From NCBI GenBank assembly GCA_003028315.1, contig CP028150.1:1550001-1614000 (forward strand): DNA of 64,000 nucleotides, written 5' to 3'. Position 1 is the first letter of the stretch; each line of letters starts with the position of its first letter. This document shows, piece after piece, positions 34,181-42,703 of this stretch. Under the pieces are notes generated by a model, which had not been told where the DNA came from, did not search any database, and saw only the letters and a program-made list of their open reading frames with translations. This DNA comes from Neisseria mucosa. Its GTDB lineage: Bacteria > Pseudomonadota > Gammaproteobacteria > Burkholderiales > Neisseriaceae. A program made the position numbers and the translations under genes.

Positions 34181-35617
34181 TCAATCCGCCACATCGATAC
34201 ACAAATATTTCAATTCCAAATATTCGTCCGCACCGTATTTGCTGCCTTCACGTCCCAGTCCGCTGCGTTTCACGCCGCCGAACGGTGCCGCTTCATTGCT
34301 GATTAGGCCGGTATTGATGCCGACCATGCCATATTCCAAGGCTTCGCCGACGCGCCACTGACGGGCGGTGTCGACGGTGAAGAGGTAAGCCGCCAAACCG
34401 TATTCCGTATCGTTGGCAGCCGCGATGACTTCGGCTTCGGTTTCAAAGCGGAACACGGGGCACAACGGCCCGAAAGTTTCTTCGCGCGCCACCGCCATTT
34501 GCGCCGTTACGCCGCTTAAAACGGTCGGTTCGAAAAACGTTCCGCCCAATGCGCTGCGTTTGCCGCCGGTCAGACAGACCGCGCCTTTGGAGAGCGCGTC
34601 GGCGATGTGCTGCTCGACTTTCTCCACCGCTTTTTCCTCAATCAGCGGCCCTTGGTTCACGCCTTCATCCAAGCCGTTACCCAATTTGAGCGCGGCTACT
34701 TTTTCACTTAATTTGCGGCAAAATTCGTCGTAAATGCCGGATTGAGCGTACACGCGGTTGGTGCAGACGCAGGTTTGACCGCTGTTGCGGAACTTGCTGG
34801 CGAGCGCACCTTCGACGGCTTTGTTCAAATCGGCATCGTCAAACACGATAAACGGCGCGTTGCCGCCCAGTTCCAAACTGAGTTTTTTAATGTCCGCCGC
34901 GCTGTCGGCAAAAATTTTCGCGCCGACTTCGGTCGAACCGGTGAAGCTGATTTTGCGCACGGTCGGGTTCGTGGCAAATTCATGGCTGATTTCCGAAGCG
35001 CGACCACTGACGACGGGAAGCAAATCCTGCGGCACGCCCGCTTCGTAAGCCAGCAAGGCCAGCGCATACGCGCTCAGGGGCGTGAGCGACGCGGGCTTGA
35101 CTATCATCGCGCAGCCCACCGCCAAAGCAGGCGCGGCCTTGCGCGCAATCATCGCGGACGGGAAGTTCCACGGCGTAATCGCAGCGGTAACGCCGACGGG
35201 CTGTTTCAACACGACCAGTTTTTGCGACGCTTTCACGCTTGTCAGCACATCGCCGTCAATCCGCCGCGCTTCTTCGGCAAACCAGCGCACAAACGAAGCC
35301 GCATAATCAATCTCGCCGCGTGCCTCGGTCAGGCTTTTGCCCTGTTCCATCGTCATGATGCGCGCCAGCTCTTCTTTGTTTTCCTTCATCAGAAAATACC
35401 AACGCCACAACACATCGGCGCGCTCCAACGCAGTTTTTGTCGCCCATAATTTTTGTGCGGCCTCCGCCTTTTGAATCAGTAATTTGAGGTCGTCTGAATG
35501 GGTTGTTCGAACAAACGCCAAAGTCTCGCCCGTCGCCGGATTATCGACTTTGATACTGTCTGGAATCGGGGAAAAAGAAATATCGGGATGGTTTAACAAT
35601 GATGCAAAAGAGTTCAT
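34181..35617 (-). CDS. gabD: NAD(P)-dependent succinate-semialdehyde dehydrogenase
   Basis: A 478-residue aldehyde dehydrogenase, oxidising succinate semialdehyde to succinate. It has the cofactor-binding region PWNFPSAMIARKAAPALAVG, the FTGSTEVG loop, the general-base Glu in LELGGNAPFIVFDDAD, the catalytic Cys in NSGQTCVCTNR, and the C-terminal PFGGVKRSGLGREG typical of GabD. Length matches the family (about 480). A DUS is embedded near 35489. No gabT or gabP is adjacent. An IS5 element sits beyond its 3' end. Confidence 0.9.
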   Translation of the reverse strand: MNSFASLLNHPDISFSPIPDSIKVDNPATGETLAFVRTTHSDDLKLLIQKAEAAQKLWATKTALERADVLWRWYFLMKENKEELARIMTMEQGKSLTEARGEIDYAASFVRWFAEEARRIDGDVLTSVKASQKLVVLKQPVGVTAAITPWNFPSAMIARKAAPALAVGCAMIVKPASLTPLSAYALALLAYEAGVPQDLLPVVSGRASEISHEFATNPTVRKISFTGSTEVGAKIFADSAADIKKLSLELGGNAPFIVFDDADLNKAVEGALASKFRNSGQTCVCTNRVYAQSGIYDEFCRKLSEKVAALKLGNGLDEGVNQGPLIEEKAVEKVEQHIADALSKGAVCLTGGKRSALGGTFFEPTVLSGVTAQMAVAREETFGPLCPVFRFETEAEVIAAANDTEYGLAAYLFTVDTARQWRVGEALEYGMVGINTGLISNEAAPFGGVKRSGLGREGSKYGADEYLELKYLCIDVAD

Positions 35618-35950
35618 GCCTGCCCTCGTGTGTATAGATGATGGATGGAGGTCATTATTCTCTTCATAGGGGAAAAGCGCAAACTGCTGAAACGTTGCGT
35701 CGCCGATTTTTCGACCTTACCGTTTTATATTGAGCTAAACGGCAAAAAAGACAGAAGCGGGAAGGCATCCAGTAACAACCTGCAAATATACAGGGATCCA
35801 AATATTGGAATGTCCTTTCAAAAGTAAATTTACTTTTCCATTTGATGCTTTTATTAAAGATTTGTCTAAACCAAAGACAAAGCATGTTATCTCTGCTATT
35901 GTGTTAACGTTTAGCACCACTTTTATCAATAATTCATATGGAGTAAACCG
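35618..35950. other. Intergenic region between gabD and the lipoprotein gene
   Basis: A 333-bp divergent gap. No gene is supported; the short open frames have unlikely composition. The notable element is the palindrome at 35820-35837. GGAGTAAACCG precedes the lipoprotein ATG. Confidence 0.5.
35820..35837. promoter_or_regulatory. Perfect 18-bp palindrome, possible operator
   Basis: AAAAGTAAATTTACTTTT is perfectly palindromic and lies 114 bp upstream of the lipoprotein start. It contains no DUS and is not a G+C-rich hairpin, which favours a dimeric-regulator site over a terminator. No regulator can be named. Confidence 0.4.
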
Positions 35951-36508
35951 ATGAATAAAAATACCAAGTTACTGATTTCTGCCGTTATTGCCGCTGCCGC
36001 GCTGTCCGCATGTTCCAGCTCTTCCAAAGGAAAACCTGCTGCGCAACCTGCTCCTGCTCCGCAACAAGCAGCGCAACAAAACCAACCTTTCACTCCTCAA
36101 ACCGTGAAAGTGGACGCTATCGACAGCACCAAAGAGGTACACTACCGCTGCGGTCAAAACGGTCAAGACCCATTGAGCGTTATGTACGGCTTCAAAGGCA
36201 ACGAGCCTGTTGTAGCACAAGTGAAATACAAAAACGAACTGACCCCCAACCTGTTCCGCGTCGTCGGCTCCAGCGACGATATTAATGCCTTCTGGGGCGG
36301 AAACGTCGCATGGGTGGCAGGTCGTGCCAATTTGGGCAATATCGACAAAGTGGACGGCAATATGCTGACCGTACGCGGTAAAACGACCGTTAACGGCAAA
36401 GAAGAAGTCGTTGATCAAATCGTTGCCAAATACTGCTCCGTTGCCAACTCCCCTGCCAAAGCAGGCAAACCGGCTCCTAAAAAACCTGCCGCAAAAGCAA
36501 AACGTTAA
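35951..36508 (+). CDS. Lipoprotein with MliC-like (lysozyme inhibitor) domain, tentative
   Basis: A 185-residue lipoprotein. The signal peptide ends in lipobox LSAC with Cys21, followed by a Pro/Ala/Gln-rich linker to about 50. The domain at about 58-165 begins VHYRCGQNGQDPLSVMYGFK and ends IVAKYCSV, with two Cys that could pair. This arrangement (YxCxxG near the start, a YGF strand, a C-terminal Cys) resembles MliC/PliC lysozyme inhibitors and the neisserial adhesin complex protein. The C-terminal tail is Lys/Pro/Ala-rich. Function is inferred from pattern only. A DUS hairpin terminates it. Confidence 0.6.
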   Translation: MNKNTKLLISAVIAAAALSACSSSSKGKPAAQPAPAPQQAAQQNQPFTPQTVKVDAIDSTKEVHYRCGQNGQDPLSVMYGFKGNEPVVAQVKYKNELTPNLFRVVGSSDDINAFWGGNVAWVAGRANLGNIDKVDGNMLTVRGKTTVNGKEEVVDQIVAKYCSVANSPAKAGKPAPKKPAAKAKR

Positions 36509-36537
36509 TTTCTAACTCTAACCGTAGAAATTAATCT

Positions 36538-36570
36538 GAGGTCGTCTGAAAATTTTCAGACGACTTTTTT
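36538..36570 (+). terminator. DUS-pair terminator
   Basis: GAGGTCGTCTGAAAA and TTTTCAGACGACTTTTTT form a tight hairpin with a T tract. The following 36571-36769 holds no supportable gene. Confidence 0.85.
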
Positions 36571-36840
36571 GCATTTTGTGTAATTCATTACCAAGAGCGG
36601 CATAGAAGTGTCCGTCTTATACAGTCGATTACTTTCAAAGAATCCTTCCCTTTAAGCCAATCTTTCCCTTCCTCTATCTGAAACAAGAAAAGTGTGTTCC
36701 TTTCCATACAGTCAAAACAATACCGCCATATTCGCATCACAACTATCAAATCAACTGCCCAAAACAAAAAGGTCGTCTGAAAACTGAACTGCACCCCAAA
36801 AGTTGGACATCCCCTCCAACTCACAAGGTGCAGTTTTTTT

Positions 36841-37191
36841 ATGAGCAAATATACATTACACTTCAAATACCAAGCCGTACTCCACTATCTGCATATACGC
36901 AGCCAGCAGCGTACCGCAAACCACTACGGCATTTCCCGAACCCACCTGCGGCGATGGATACGCGCCTATCAGGAAGGCGGTATCGGCGCACTCGGACATC
37001 CCCAATCCAAAACCATGCCCCAACACCGCAAAAACCCCTTCATCGCAGATAAACCCGACCAAGAAAAAACGCAGGCAGAGCTTATTGAAGAACTGTGCTA
37101 TATGCGCGCAAAGGTTGCCTACCTAAAGGAGTTAAAAGCCCTCAGCCAAAAACAGACCGAAAAGGACAAAGCCAAACCGTCCAAACACTGA
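36841..37191 (+). CDS. IS3-family transposase OrfA, copy B
   Basis: A 116-residue protein, near-identical to copy A, with helix-turn-helix QRTANHYGISRTHLRRWIRA (one Asp-to-Asn change). The C-terminal Lys-rich region overlaps orfB in the -1 frame, where programmed frameshifting is expected. Confidence 0.9.
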   Translation: MSKYTLHFKYQAVLHYLHIRSQQRTANHYGISRTHLRRWIRAYQEGGIGALGHPQSKTMPQHRKNPFIADKPDQEKTQAELIEELCYMRAKVAYLKELKALSQKQTEKDKAKPSKH

Positions 37192-37991
37192 GGGCGCAAC
37201 ACCCGCTCAAATACCTACTGCACATCGCAAACCTGCCCAAAAGCAGCTTTTACTACCACCACCAAGACCGACCCGACCCCGACGAAGCCGACAAAGCCCT
37301 CCTTGTCGAAACCTACCAGCGGCATAAAGGACGCTACGGGCAAAGGCGCATTGCCGCCGCATTGGGTTGGAACCGCAAAAAAGTGGCGCGGTTGATGAAG
37401 CAGTTGGAACTGAAAGCCCTCATACGGGCGAAAAAAGCCTACCGCCATCCCGCCATGGGCGAGATATCGGAACACCTCCTCAAACGCCGGTTCAAAGCCC
37501 GAAAGCCCAACGAAAAATGGCTGACCGACGTTACCGAACTCAAAGGGAAGGACGGCAAACTGTACCTCTCGCCAATCTTGGACTTGTTCAACCGCGAGAT
37601 CGTCGCCTACGCCATGAGCCGCAGAGCCGACAGCGAAATGGTGAAGGAAATGCTCGAAAAAGCCGCCCCCCGTCTGACTGATAAAGGAACGATGCTGCAT
37701 TCGGACCAAGGCGTGCTGTACCGTACGGCGGGGTATAGGGAATTGCTTGCGGAGCATTCCATGGTTCAAAGCATGTCGCGAAAGGCGAACTGTTGGGACA
37801 ATGCGCCGATGGAAAGCTTCTTTGCGGTGTTGAAGACGGAGTGTTTCTATAACGCAGGTGAATTGACGGTAGATGAATTGATGAAACAGATAGACGATTA
37901 TATAGACTACTACAACCGGGAGCGTTGCAGTTTGAAGTTGAAAAAGCTGAGTCCTGTCGCATACAGAACCCAGCTTACACAGAGCGCCTGA
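37095..37991 (+). CDS. IS3-family transposase OrfB, copy B
   Basis: A 298-codon frame with an intact DDE integrase core (WLTDVTEL, MLHSDQGVLY, NAPMESFFAVLKTE). The tract of six C near 37666 is complete here, unlike copy C. The N-terminal part overlapping orfA is probably only translated as part of OrfAB. Small differences from copy A (for example LELKALIRAKK versus MGLKAKIRAKK) show the copies have diverged slightly; copy C shares the LELKALIRAKK version. Confidence 0.9.
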   Translation: MLYARKGCLPKGVKSPQPKTDRKGQSQTVQTLRAQHPLKYLLHIANLPKSSFYYHHQDRPDPDEADKALLVETYQRHKGRYGQRRIAAALGWNRKKVARLMKQLELKALIRAKKAYRHPAMGEISEHLLKRRFKARKPNEKWLTDVTELKGKDGKLYLSPILDLFNREIVAYAMSRRADSEMVKEMLEKAAPRLTDKGTMLHSDQGVLYRTAGYRELLAEHSMVQSMSRKANCWDNAPMESFFAVLKTECFYNAGELTVDELMKQIDDYIDYYNRERCSLKLKKLSPVAYRTQLTQSA

Positions 37992-38081
37992 ATAGGCTTT
38001 TATGAGTGTCCAAGATTTGGGGGCCAGTTCAAACCTGTTGCCAAGTTTTCAGACGACCCCTTCACATCGCAATCATAGCCA

Positions 38082-39017
38082 TCAGACCACGACTTCTTCT
38101 TTTTTCTTCACTTCCTTCGCGATATTTTCGCGGCTCAGGCCGAACATCAGCAAGAGCGGGCTGGCTACCAAGACTGAAGAGTAAATACCGAACACGATAC
38201 CGATGGTCAATGCCATTGAGAAACCGTGTAACGCTGCGCCGCCGAACACCAGCATGGAAACAACCATTGCCTCGGTCGAGCCGTGGGTGATGATGGTACG
38301 GCTCATGGTGGCGGTAATCGCATTGTCGATGACTTGCGGAACGGTATGTCCGCGCATACTCGGTTTGCGGAAGTTCTCACGGATACGGTCGAAGACGACG
38401 ACGGATTCGTTTACGGAATAGCCCAATACGGCAAGGATACCCGCCAACACGGTCAGTGAAAATTCCCATTGGAAGAAGGCGAAGCAGCCCAAAATAATCA
38501 CGATGTCGTGCATATTCGCGATGATGGCGGATACGGCGAAACGCCATTCAAAGCGCATCGACAGGTAAACGATGATACCTGCTACGACAAAGCCCAATGC
38601 CATCAGACCGTTGGTCACCAGCTCTTCGCCGACCTGCGGGCCGATAAATTCGACTTGGCGCAGGGTAACGTCAGGCTGCTCTTTTTTCAGCAATTCCATA
38701 ACCTGATTGGAAAGCTGCGCGGAAGTTACGCCTTCTTTGTTGGGCAGGCGGATCATGATGTGTTTGTTCGTACCCAACGCCTGAACTTGGACATCACCCA
38801 TTTTCAGGGTATCGAGTTTTTCACGGGTTTTGTTGACGTCCACGCCCTGCTGATATTGCACTTCCATCACGGTACCGCCGGTAAATTCGACGGAGAAGTT
38901 CAAACCTTTGGTAATGAGGAAGAATACGGCGGCAATGAAGGTTACCAACGAAATAAAGGTCGTCAGTTTGCCGTAGCTCATAAACGGGATGTCGCGTTTG
39001 ATTTTAAAGAGTTCCAT
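38082..39017 (-). CDS. secF: Protein translocase subunit SecF
   Basis: A 311-residue inner-membrane protein that, with SecD and YajC, assists Sec-dependent export using the proton gradient. TM1 is at about 14-34, the periplasmic P1-like domain follows (FSVEFTGGTVMEVQY), and the five-helix RND-like block contains LGYSVNESVVVFDRIRENFR and SRTIITHGSTEAMVV. Length is normal. It starts 3 bp after the secD stop in the yajC-secD-secF operon. Copy B of the IS3 element ends about 50 bp beyond its stop. Confidence 0.97.
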   Translation of the reverse strand: MELFKIKRDIPFMSYGKLTTFISLVTFIAAVFFLITKGLNFSVEFTGGTVMEVQYQQGVDVNKTREKLDTLKMGDVQVQALGTNKHIMIRLPNKEGVTSAQLSNQVMELLKKEQPDVTLRQVEFIGPQVGEELVTNGLMALGFVVAGIIVYLSMRFEWRFAVSAIIANMHDIVIILGCFAFFQWEFSLTVLAGILAVLGYSVNESVVVFDRIRENFRKPSMRGHTVPQVIDNAITATMSRTIITHGSTEAMVVSMLVFGGAALHGFSMALTIGIVFGIYSSVLVASPLLLMFGLSRENIAKEVKKKEEVVV

Positions 39018-39020
39018 GTC

Positions 39021-40874
39021 TTACTCCTTGCCAGCCGCTGTTTCGGCTTTAGGTTTCCATACTGCGCCGATGGAAATGTTCTGCAATTTGCGGCGGCGTC
39101 CGTACCAAAGATTCACTAAGGCGCGGAAGACGACGACGGATGAGTACATCGAAGTCAGGATACCCAGACAGTGTACGACGGCAAAACCGCGGACCGGGCC
39201 GGAACCGAATACCAAGAGGGCGATACCGGCAATCAGCGAGGTCAGGTTGGAGTCGACGATGGTTGCCCATGCGTGTTGGAAACCGAGGTTGATTGCCTGT
39301 TGCGGCGGCACGCCTTCGCGCAACTCTTCACGGATACGTTCGTTAATCAATACGTTGGAGTCAATCGCCATACCCAGCGTCAACGCCAATGCGGCAATAC
39401 CGGGCAGCGTCAGCGTTGCCTGCATGGCAGACAAAATACCGACCAAGAACAAGATGTTGGTACTCAGGGCGATGGTCGAGAAGAAACCCATCAGGCGGTA
39501 GTAAACCACCATGAACAAAGCAACGGCGGTAAAGCCCCATAAGGTCGAATGGAAACCTTTTTCAATGTTTTCTTTACCCAAAGACGGGCCGATGGTGCGC
39601 TCTTCCACGATTTGCATCGGTGCGGCGAGAGAACCGGCACGCAGCAACAAGGAAGTATCATTGGCTTCCGCCTGCGTCATGCTGCCGGAAATTTCCACGC
39701 GTCCACCGGTAATAGCGGAACGGATAACCGGTGCGGTAACCACTTCGGATTTGCCTTGATCGATCAACACCATCGCCATGCGTTTACCGACGTTGGCGGC
39801 GGTCAATTCGCCGAAAATACTGCCGCCTGCGCTATCCAAGCTCAGACTGACGGCAGGCGCACCCATTTGGTCGAAACTGGGTTGCGCGTCATTGATATTG
39901 TCACCGGTCAATTCAACCTGTTTGTTAATCAGCAAGGTTTCAGGATGATCGCCACCACTGGACAACAGCTCGAAACCGCTCGGAACATTACCTTCCAAAG
40001 CTTCGCGCACTTTGACAGGGTCGTCTTCCACCATGCGCACTTCCAAAGTTGCGGTACGGCCAATGATGTCTTTTGCTTTGGCTGTATCTTGTACACCCGG
40101 CAACTGTACGACGATACGGTCGAGGCCGGATTGCTGGATGACAGGCTCAGCCACGCCCAACTCATTGACGCGATTATGCAAAGTAGTGATGTTTTGTTTC
40201 ACCGCATCGGAGCGTACTTTGTTAATCGCTTCTTCGGATAATGTCAGCGTGATGTTATTGCCGTCGGCGTTCAAATTTGCCTCAGGGAAAAGCTGACGCA
40301 GCTTAGGCATGGCTTTTTGTACATCAGCAGCGTCCTGCATCGGGACAACCAAACCGTTTTCAATCTGACGGATGGTGCCGGTACGGATTTTTTCGCGGCG
40401 CATTTCGCGGCGGATGTCGCCCGAATAACGTTCAAACGTTTTCTGCATCGCGGCTTTCATGTCCACTTGCATGGTGAAATGCACGCCGCCGCGCAAGTCC
40501 AAGCCCAAGAACATCGGGTTGGCGCCGATTTTGGCCATCCATTCGGGACTGTCCGCCAACAGGTTGAGTGCGGTGATATAGCCCTCGCCTAAAGTGTTTT
40601 CGATGACATCGCGGGCTTTAAGCTGGGTTTCAGTATCTTTGAAACGCACTTTCAGCGAGTTGTTCGCAATAAATATCCCGTCAGTCTGAATACCTGCCTG
40701 TTTCAGCGCGGCATCGACTTTAGACTGGGTCTGTTCGTTAATAATGATAGCTTGTCGGTTGGTTGATACCTGCACTGCGGGCGTTTCACCGAAAAGGTTA
40801 GGCAGCGAATACACTACAGCAACCAAAATCGTGCACGCAATCAGCAGGTATTTCCATAAAGGATAACGGTTCAT
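39021..40874 (-). CDS. secD: Protein translocase subunit SecD
   Basis: A 617-residue RND-superfamily membrane protein, partner of SecF. It has TM1 (LLIACTILVAVVYSLP), a large periplasmic region with GLDLRGGVHFTMQVD and the P1 head domain, and a C-terminal block with LTLPGIAALALTLGMAIDSN, VLINERIREELREG and GFQHAWATIVDSNLTSLIAG. Length is usual for SecD. The middle gene of the operon; yajC lies 75 bp upstream. Confidence 0.97.
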   Translation of the reverse strand: MNRYPLWKYLLIACTILVAVVYSLPNLFGETPAVQVSTNRQAIIINEQTQSKVDAALKQAGIQTDGIFIANNSLKVRFKDTETQLKARDVIENTLGEGYITALNLLADSPEWMAKIGANPMFLGLDLRGGVHFTMQVDMKAAMQKTFERYSGDIRREMRREKIRTGTIRQIENGLVVPMQDAADVQKAMPKLRQLFPEANLNADGNNITLTLSEEAINKVRSDAVKQNITTLHNRVNELGVAEPVIQQSGLDRIVVQLPGVQDTAKAKDIIGRTATLEVRMVEDDPVKVREALEGNVPSGFELLSSGGDHPETLLINKQVELTGDNINDAQPSFDQMGAPAVSLSLDSAGGSIFGELTAANVGKRMAMVLIDQGKSEVVTAPVIRSAITGGRVEISGSMTQAEANDTSLLLRAGSLAAPMQIVEERTIGPSLGKENIEKGFHSTLWGFTAVALFMVVYYRLMGFFSTIALSTNILFLVGILSAMQATLTLPGIAALALTLGMAIDSNVLINERIREELREGVPPQQAINLGFQHAWATIVDSNLTSLIAGIALLVFGSGPVRGFAVVHCLGILTSMYSSVVVFRALVNLWYGRRRKLQNISIGAVWKPKAETAAGKE

Positions 40875-40949
40875 GGTAAACCTTCGATTTATTATGAAGA
40901 CAAACAGCCGCGCTCAGCTTTCCGAGGCGGCTCTTGGCGAAAAGATGAA

Positions 40950-41216
40950 TTACTCGGCTTTGGCGGCAATCGCGTTACGTTCCACTTCGACTTCGATTTT
41001 TGCACCTTGACCGATGTCCACGGTAAAAAACTGTTCGCCGACTTTGGTAATACGGCCTCTGAAACCTGCTACCAAAACAACCTTATCGCCGACTTTCAAA
41101 GTGGTAAGCATGGCTTGGTGTTCTTTGAATTTCTTGTTTTGAGGGCGTAGGAGCAGGAAGTAGGCCAACGCCATAATCAGTACGAAAGGGACCAATTGGG
41201 ACACTGCTTGATTCAT
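40950..41216 (-). CDS. yajC: Sec translocon accessory protein YajC
   Basis: An 88-residue single-pass membrane protein (TM at about 8-25, VPFVLIMALAYFLLLRPQNK) with a basic, beta-rich cytoplasmic tail (LKVGDKVVLVAGFRGRITKV). The RPQNKK motif right after the TM is diagnostic. It is the first gene of the secDF operon; the AT-rich leader carries a small 14-bp tandem duplication. Confidence 0.96.
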   Translation of the reverse strand: MNQAVSQLVPFVLIMALAYFLLLRPQNKKFKEHQAMLTTLKVGDKVVLVAGFRGRITKVGEQFFTVDIGQGAKIEVEVERNAIAAKAE

Positions 41217-41231
41217 AACTTATCCGTTTTC

Positions 41232-41259
41232 TAAGAGATTAAAATTAAGAGATTAAAAT
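41232..41259. repeat. 14-bp tandem duplication upstream of yajC
   Basis: TAAGAGATTAAAAT occurs twice in direct tandem in the yajC leader, beginning about 16 bp upstream of the yajC start. Two same-direction DUS lie farther out near 41324 and 41381. Confidence 0.75.
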
Positions 41260-41461
41260 TAAGTAAAACACCGCTTGCGGCAGAAAAAAGCATTGGTACA
41301 GCCGCAAAATTAAGCTATTCTAAAGGTCGTCTGAAAAATTTCCAAGCTTTTCCCTATTTATTAACCATATTTATCATGTCAGGTCGTCTGAAAATGAATT
41401 TTCAACGACATTTAAAACCTGATTCCTTCCTACCAACGACAAGCCCCGCGCCCTTTTCCTC

Positions 41462-42592
41462 ATGAAAAAACTCATTCGACGACTGCGTACGCGCCTACGC
41501 CGCCTCTTGGGTAAAAATGCGCGTACGGTCTGGATTTCTCATCCCGTTTTTGCGCAACACCAACCCGGCACAGGTCATCCCGACTCGCCCGAACGCACTG
41601 CCGTTATCGAGGCGGAGCTCAAACGTCAGGATATTTGGCGGCATCTGCAAACTGCCGAAGCCGAAGAAATCAGCGATACCCGCCTCGCCTTGGTTCACCC
41701 GCGCAAATATCTGCGCTCGCTCGAAGCCTGCCAGCCCCAACCGGACAAAATCTACCGCATCGACGACGATACCGTCATGAACCATGGTTCGCTTAAAGCC
41801 GCCCGTTACGCCGCAGGGGCTGTCGTTCAGGCGGTAGATATGGTGATGAATAAGAAAGCATGGCACGCCTTTTGCGCCATCCGCCCACCCGGACACCACG
41901 CGCACAGCGATAAGGCAGGCGGTTTCTGCCTATTAAACAACGTCGCCGCAGGCGTCATGCACGCCATCGCCGAATATCGACTCCAACGCATCGCCGTCAT
42001 CGACTTCGACGTCCATTACGGCGACGGCACAGCGGAAATCTTCAAAGATGACCCGCGCGTCCTGTTTATGAACCTTTTTGAAACCGACCTCTTCCCATTT
42101 CCCGAAACCAACCATTCCGCCAACGGCGCCAATATGTTGCACCTGCCTTTCGCGTCCAACACCGGCAGCCGCGTCTTCCGCACTACCGTACGCGAAAAAT
42201 GGTTGAACAAACTGACCGCATTCAAACCCGAACTGGTCTTACTGTCCGCAGGTTTCGACGGACACAAACAAGACGAAACAGGTCGTCTGAACCTGCACGA
42301 AGCCGATTTTGCTTGGCTAACCCACAAAATCATCCAAGCCGCATCAAGCTGCCCCGGCAGAATCGTTTCCGTACTGGAAGGCGGCTACACGCTCGAACCT
42401 TTGGCAAAATCCGCCGCAGCCCATATCGGCGTCTTGGCAGGACTCCCCAAAGCAGACTATGTTACCGCCTATCAAAGACACTTGAAACGCGGGCAAAAAA
42501 GGGGAGATTCCCAGTCTTCCGAATGGCAATCTAAATTATTAAACGAAAGATTATCTGAAAATAAGATTCAAGGTTTTCAGACGACCTTTTAG
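41462..42592 (+). CDS. Histone deacetylase family zinc hydrolase
   Basis: A 376-residue enzyme of the HDAC/acetoin-utilisation/acetylpolyamine amidohydrolase superfamily, expected to remove acetyl groups from lysines or small amines. The general-base pair HH is at 145-146 (RPPGHHAHSD), and zinc ligands are Asp183 and His185 (DFDVHYGDGT) plus the Asp of SAGFDGHKQD; the EGGY loop is present. The N-terminus has an unusual Arg-rich segment (RRLRTRLRRLLGK). The last residues FQTTF are encoded by a DUS that forms part of the terminator. An acetyltransferase (Pat-like) exists at 7411-9804, but a functional link is speculative. Confidence 0.85.
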   Translation: MKKLIRRLRTRLRRLLGKNARTVWISHPVFAQHQPGTGHPDSPERTAVIEAELKRQDIWRHLQTAEAEEISDTRLALVHPRKYLRSLEACQPQPDKIYRIDDDTVMNHGSLKAARYAAGAVVQAVDMVMNKKAWHAFCAIRPPGHHAHSDKAGGFCLLNNVAAGVMHAIAEYRLQRIAVIDFDVHYGDGTAEIFKDDPRVLFMNLFETDLFPFPETNHSANGANMLHLPFASNTGSRVFRTTVREKWLNKLTAFKPELVLLSAGFDGHKQDETGRLNLHEADFAWLTHKIIQAASSCPGRIVSVLEGGYTLEPLAKSAAAHIGVLAGLPKADYVTAYQRHLKRGQKRGDSQSSEWQSKLLNERLSENKIQGFQTTF

Positions 42593-42643
42593 CGGGTAGA
42601 TTGCTCTCCGGATTGTTGTTACCGTAAAAGGTCGTCTGAAAAT
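42575..42643. terminator. DUS inverted pair, first arm inside the HDAC gene
   Basis: GTTTTCAGACGACCTTTTA spans the HDAC stop codon, and AAAAGGTCGTCTGAAAA follows after about 37 nt. Confidence 0.65.
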
Positions 42644-42659
42644 CCTATCTAATCAAAAA

Positions 42660-42683
42660 CAAACCGCCCTTTCAGGCGGTTTG
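42660..42683. terminator. Bidirectional intrinsic terminator
   Basis: CAAACCGCC, loop CTTTCA, GGCGGTTTG, flanked by A- and T-rich tracts. It serves the convergent HDAC and lipoprotein genes. Confidence 0.88.
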
Positions 42684-42703
42684 TTTTCAGCTTCAACAGA
42701 CGG

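Larger units (their letters stand above)
36785..38031 (+). mobile_element. IS3-family insertion sequence, copy B
   Basis: A 1,247-bp element with the same ends as copy A, in the opposite orientation. The 3-bp duplication AAC is at 36782-36784 and 38032-38034. The left DUS AGGTCGTCTGAAAAC is at 36770-36784, and the partner arm GTTTTCAGACGACC follows near 38044. Both frames are intact, so this copy may be active. Confidence 0.93.

Noticed and set aside
35645..35827. A 60-codon frame between gabD and the lipoprotein gene
   Set aside because: No start signal and no recognisable protein-like pattern.
36588..36866. A 92-codon minus-strand frame ending before IS3 copy B
   Set aside because: It crosses the IS boundary and reads through the terminal repeat, so it is an insertion artefact.
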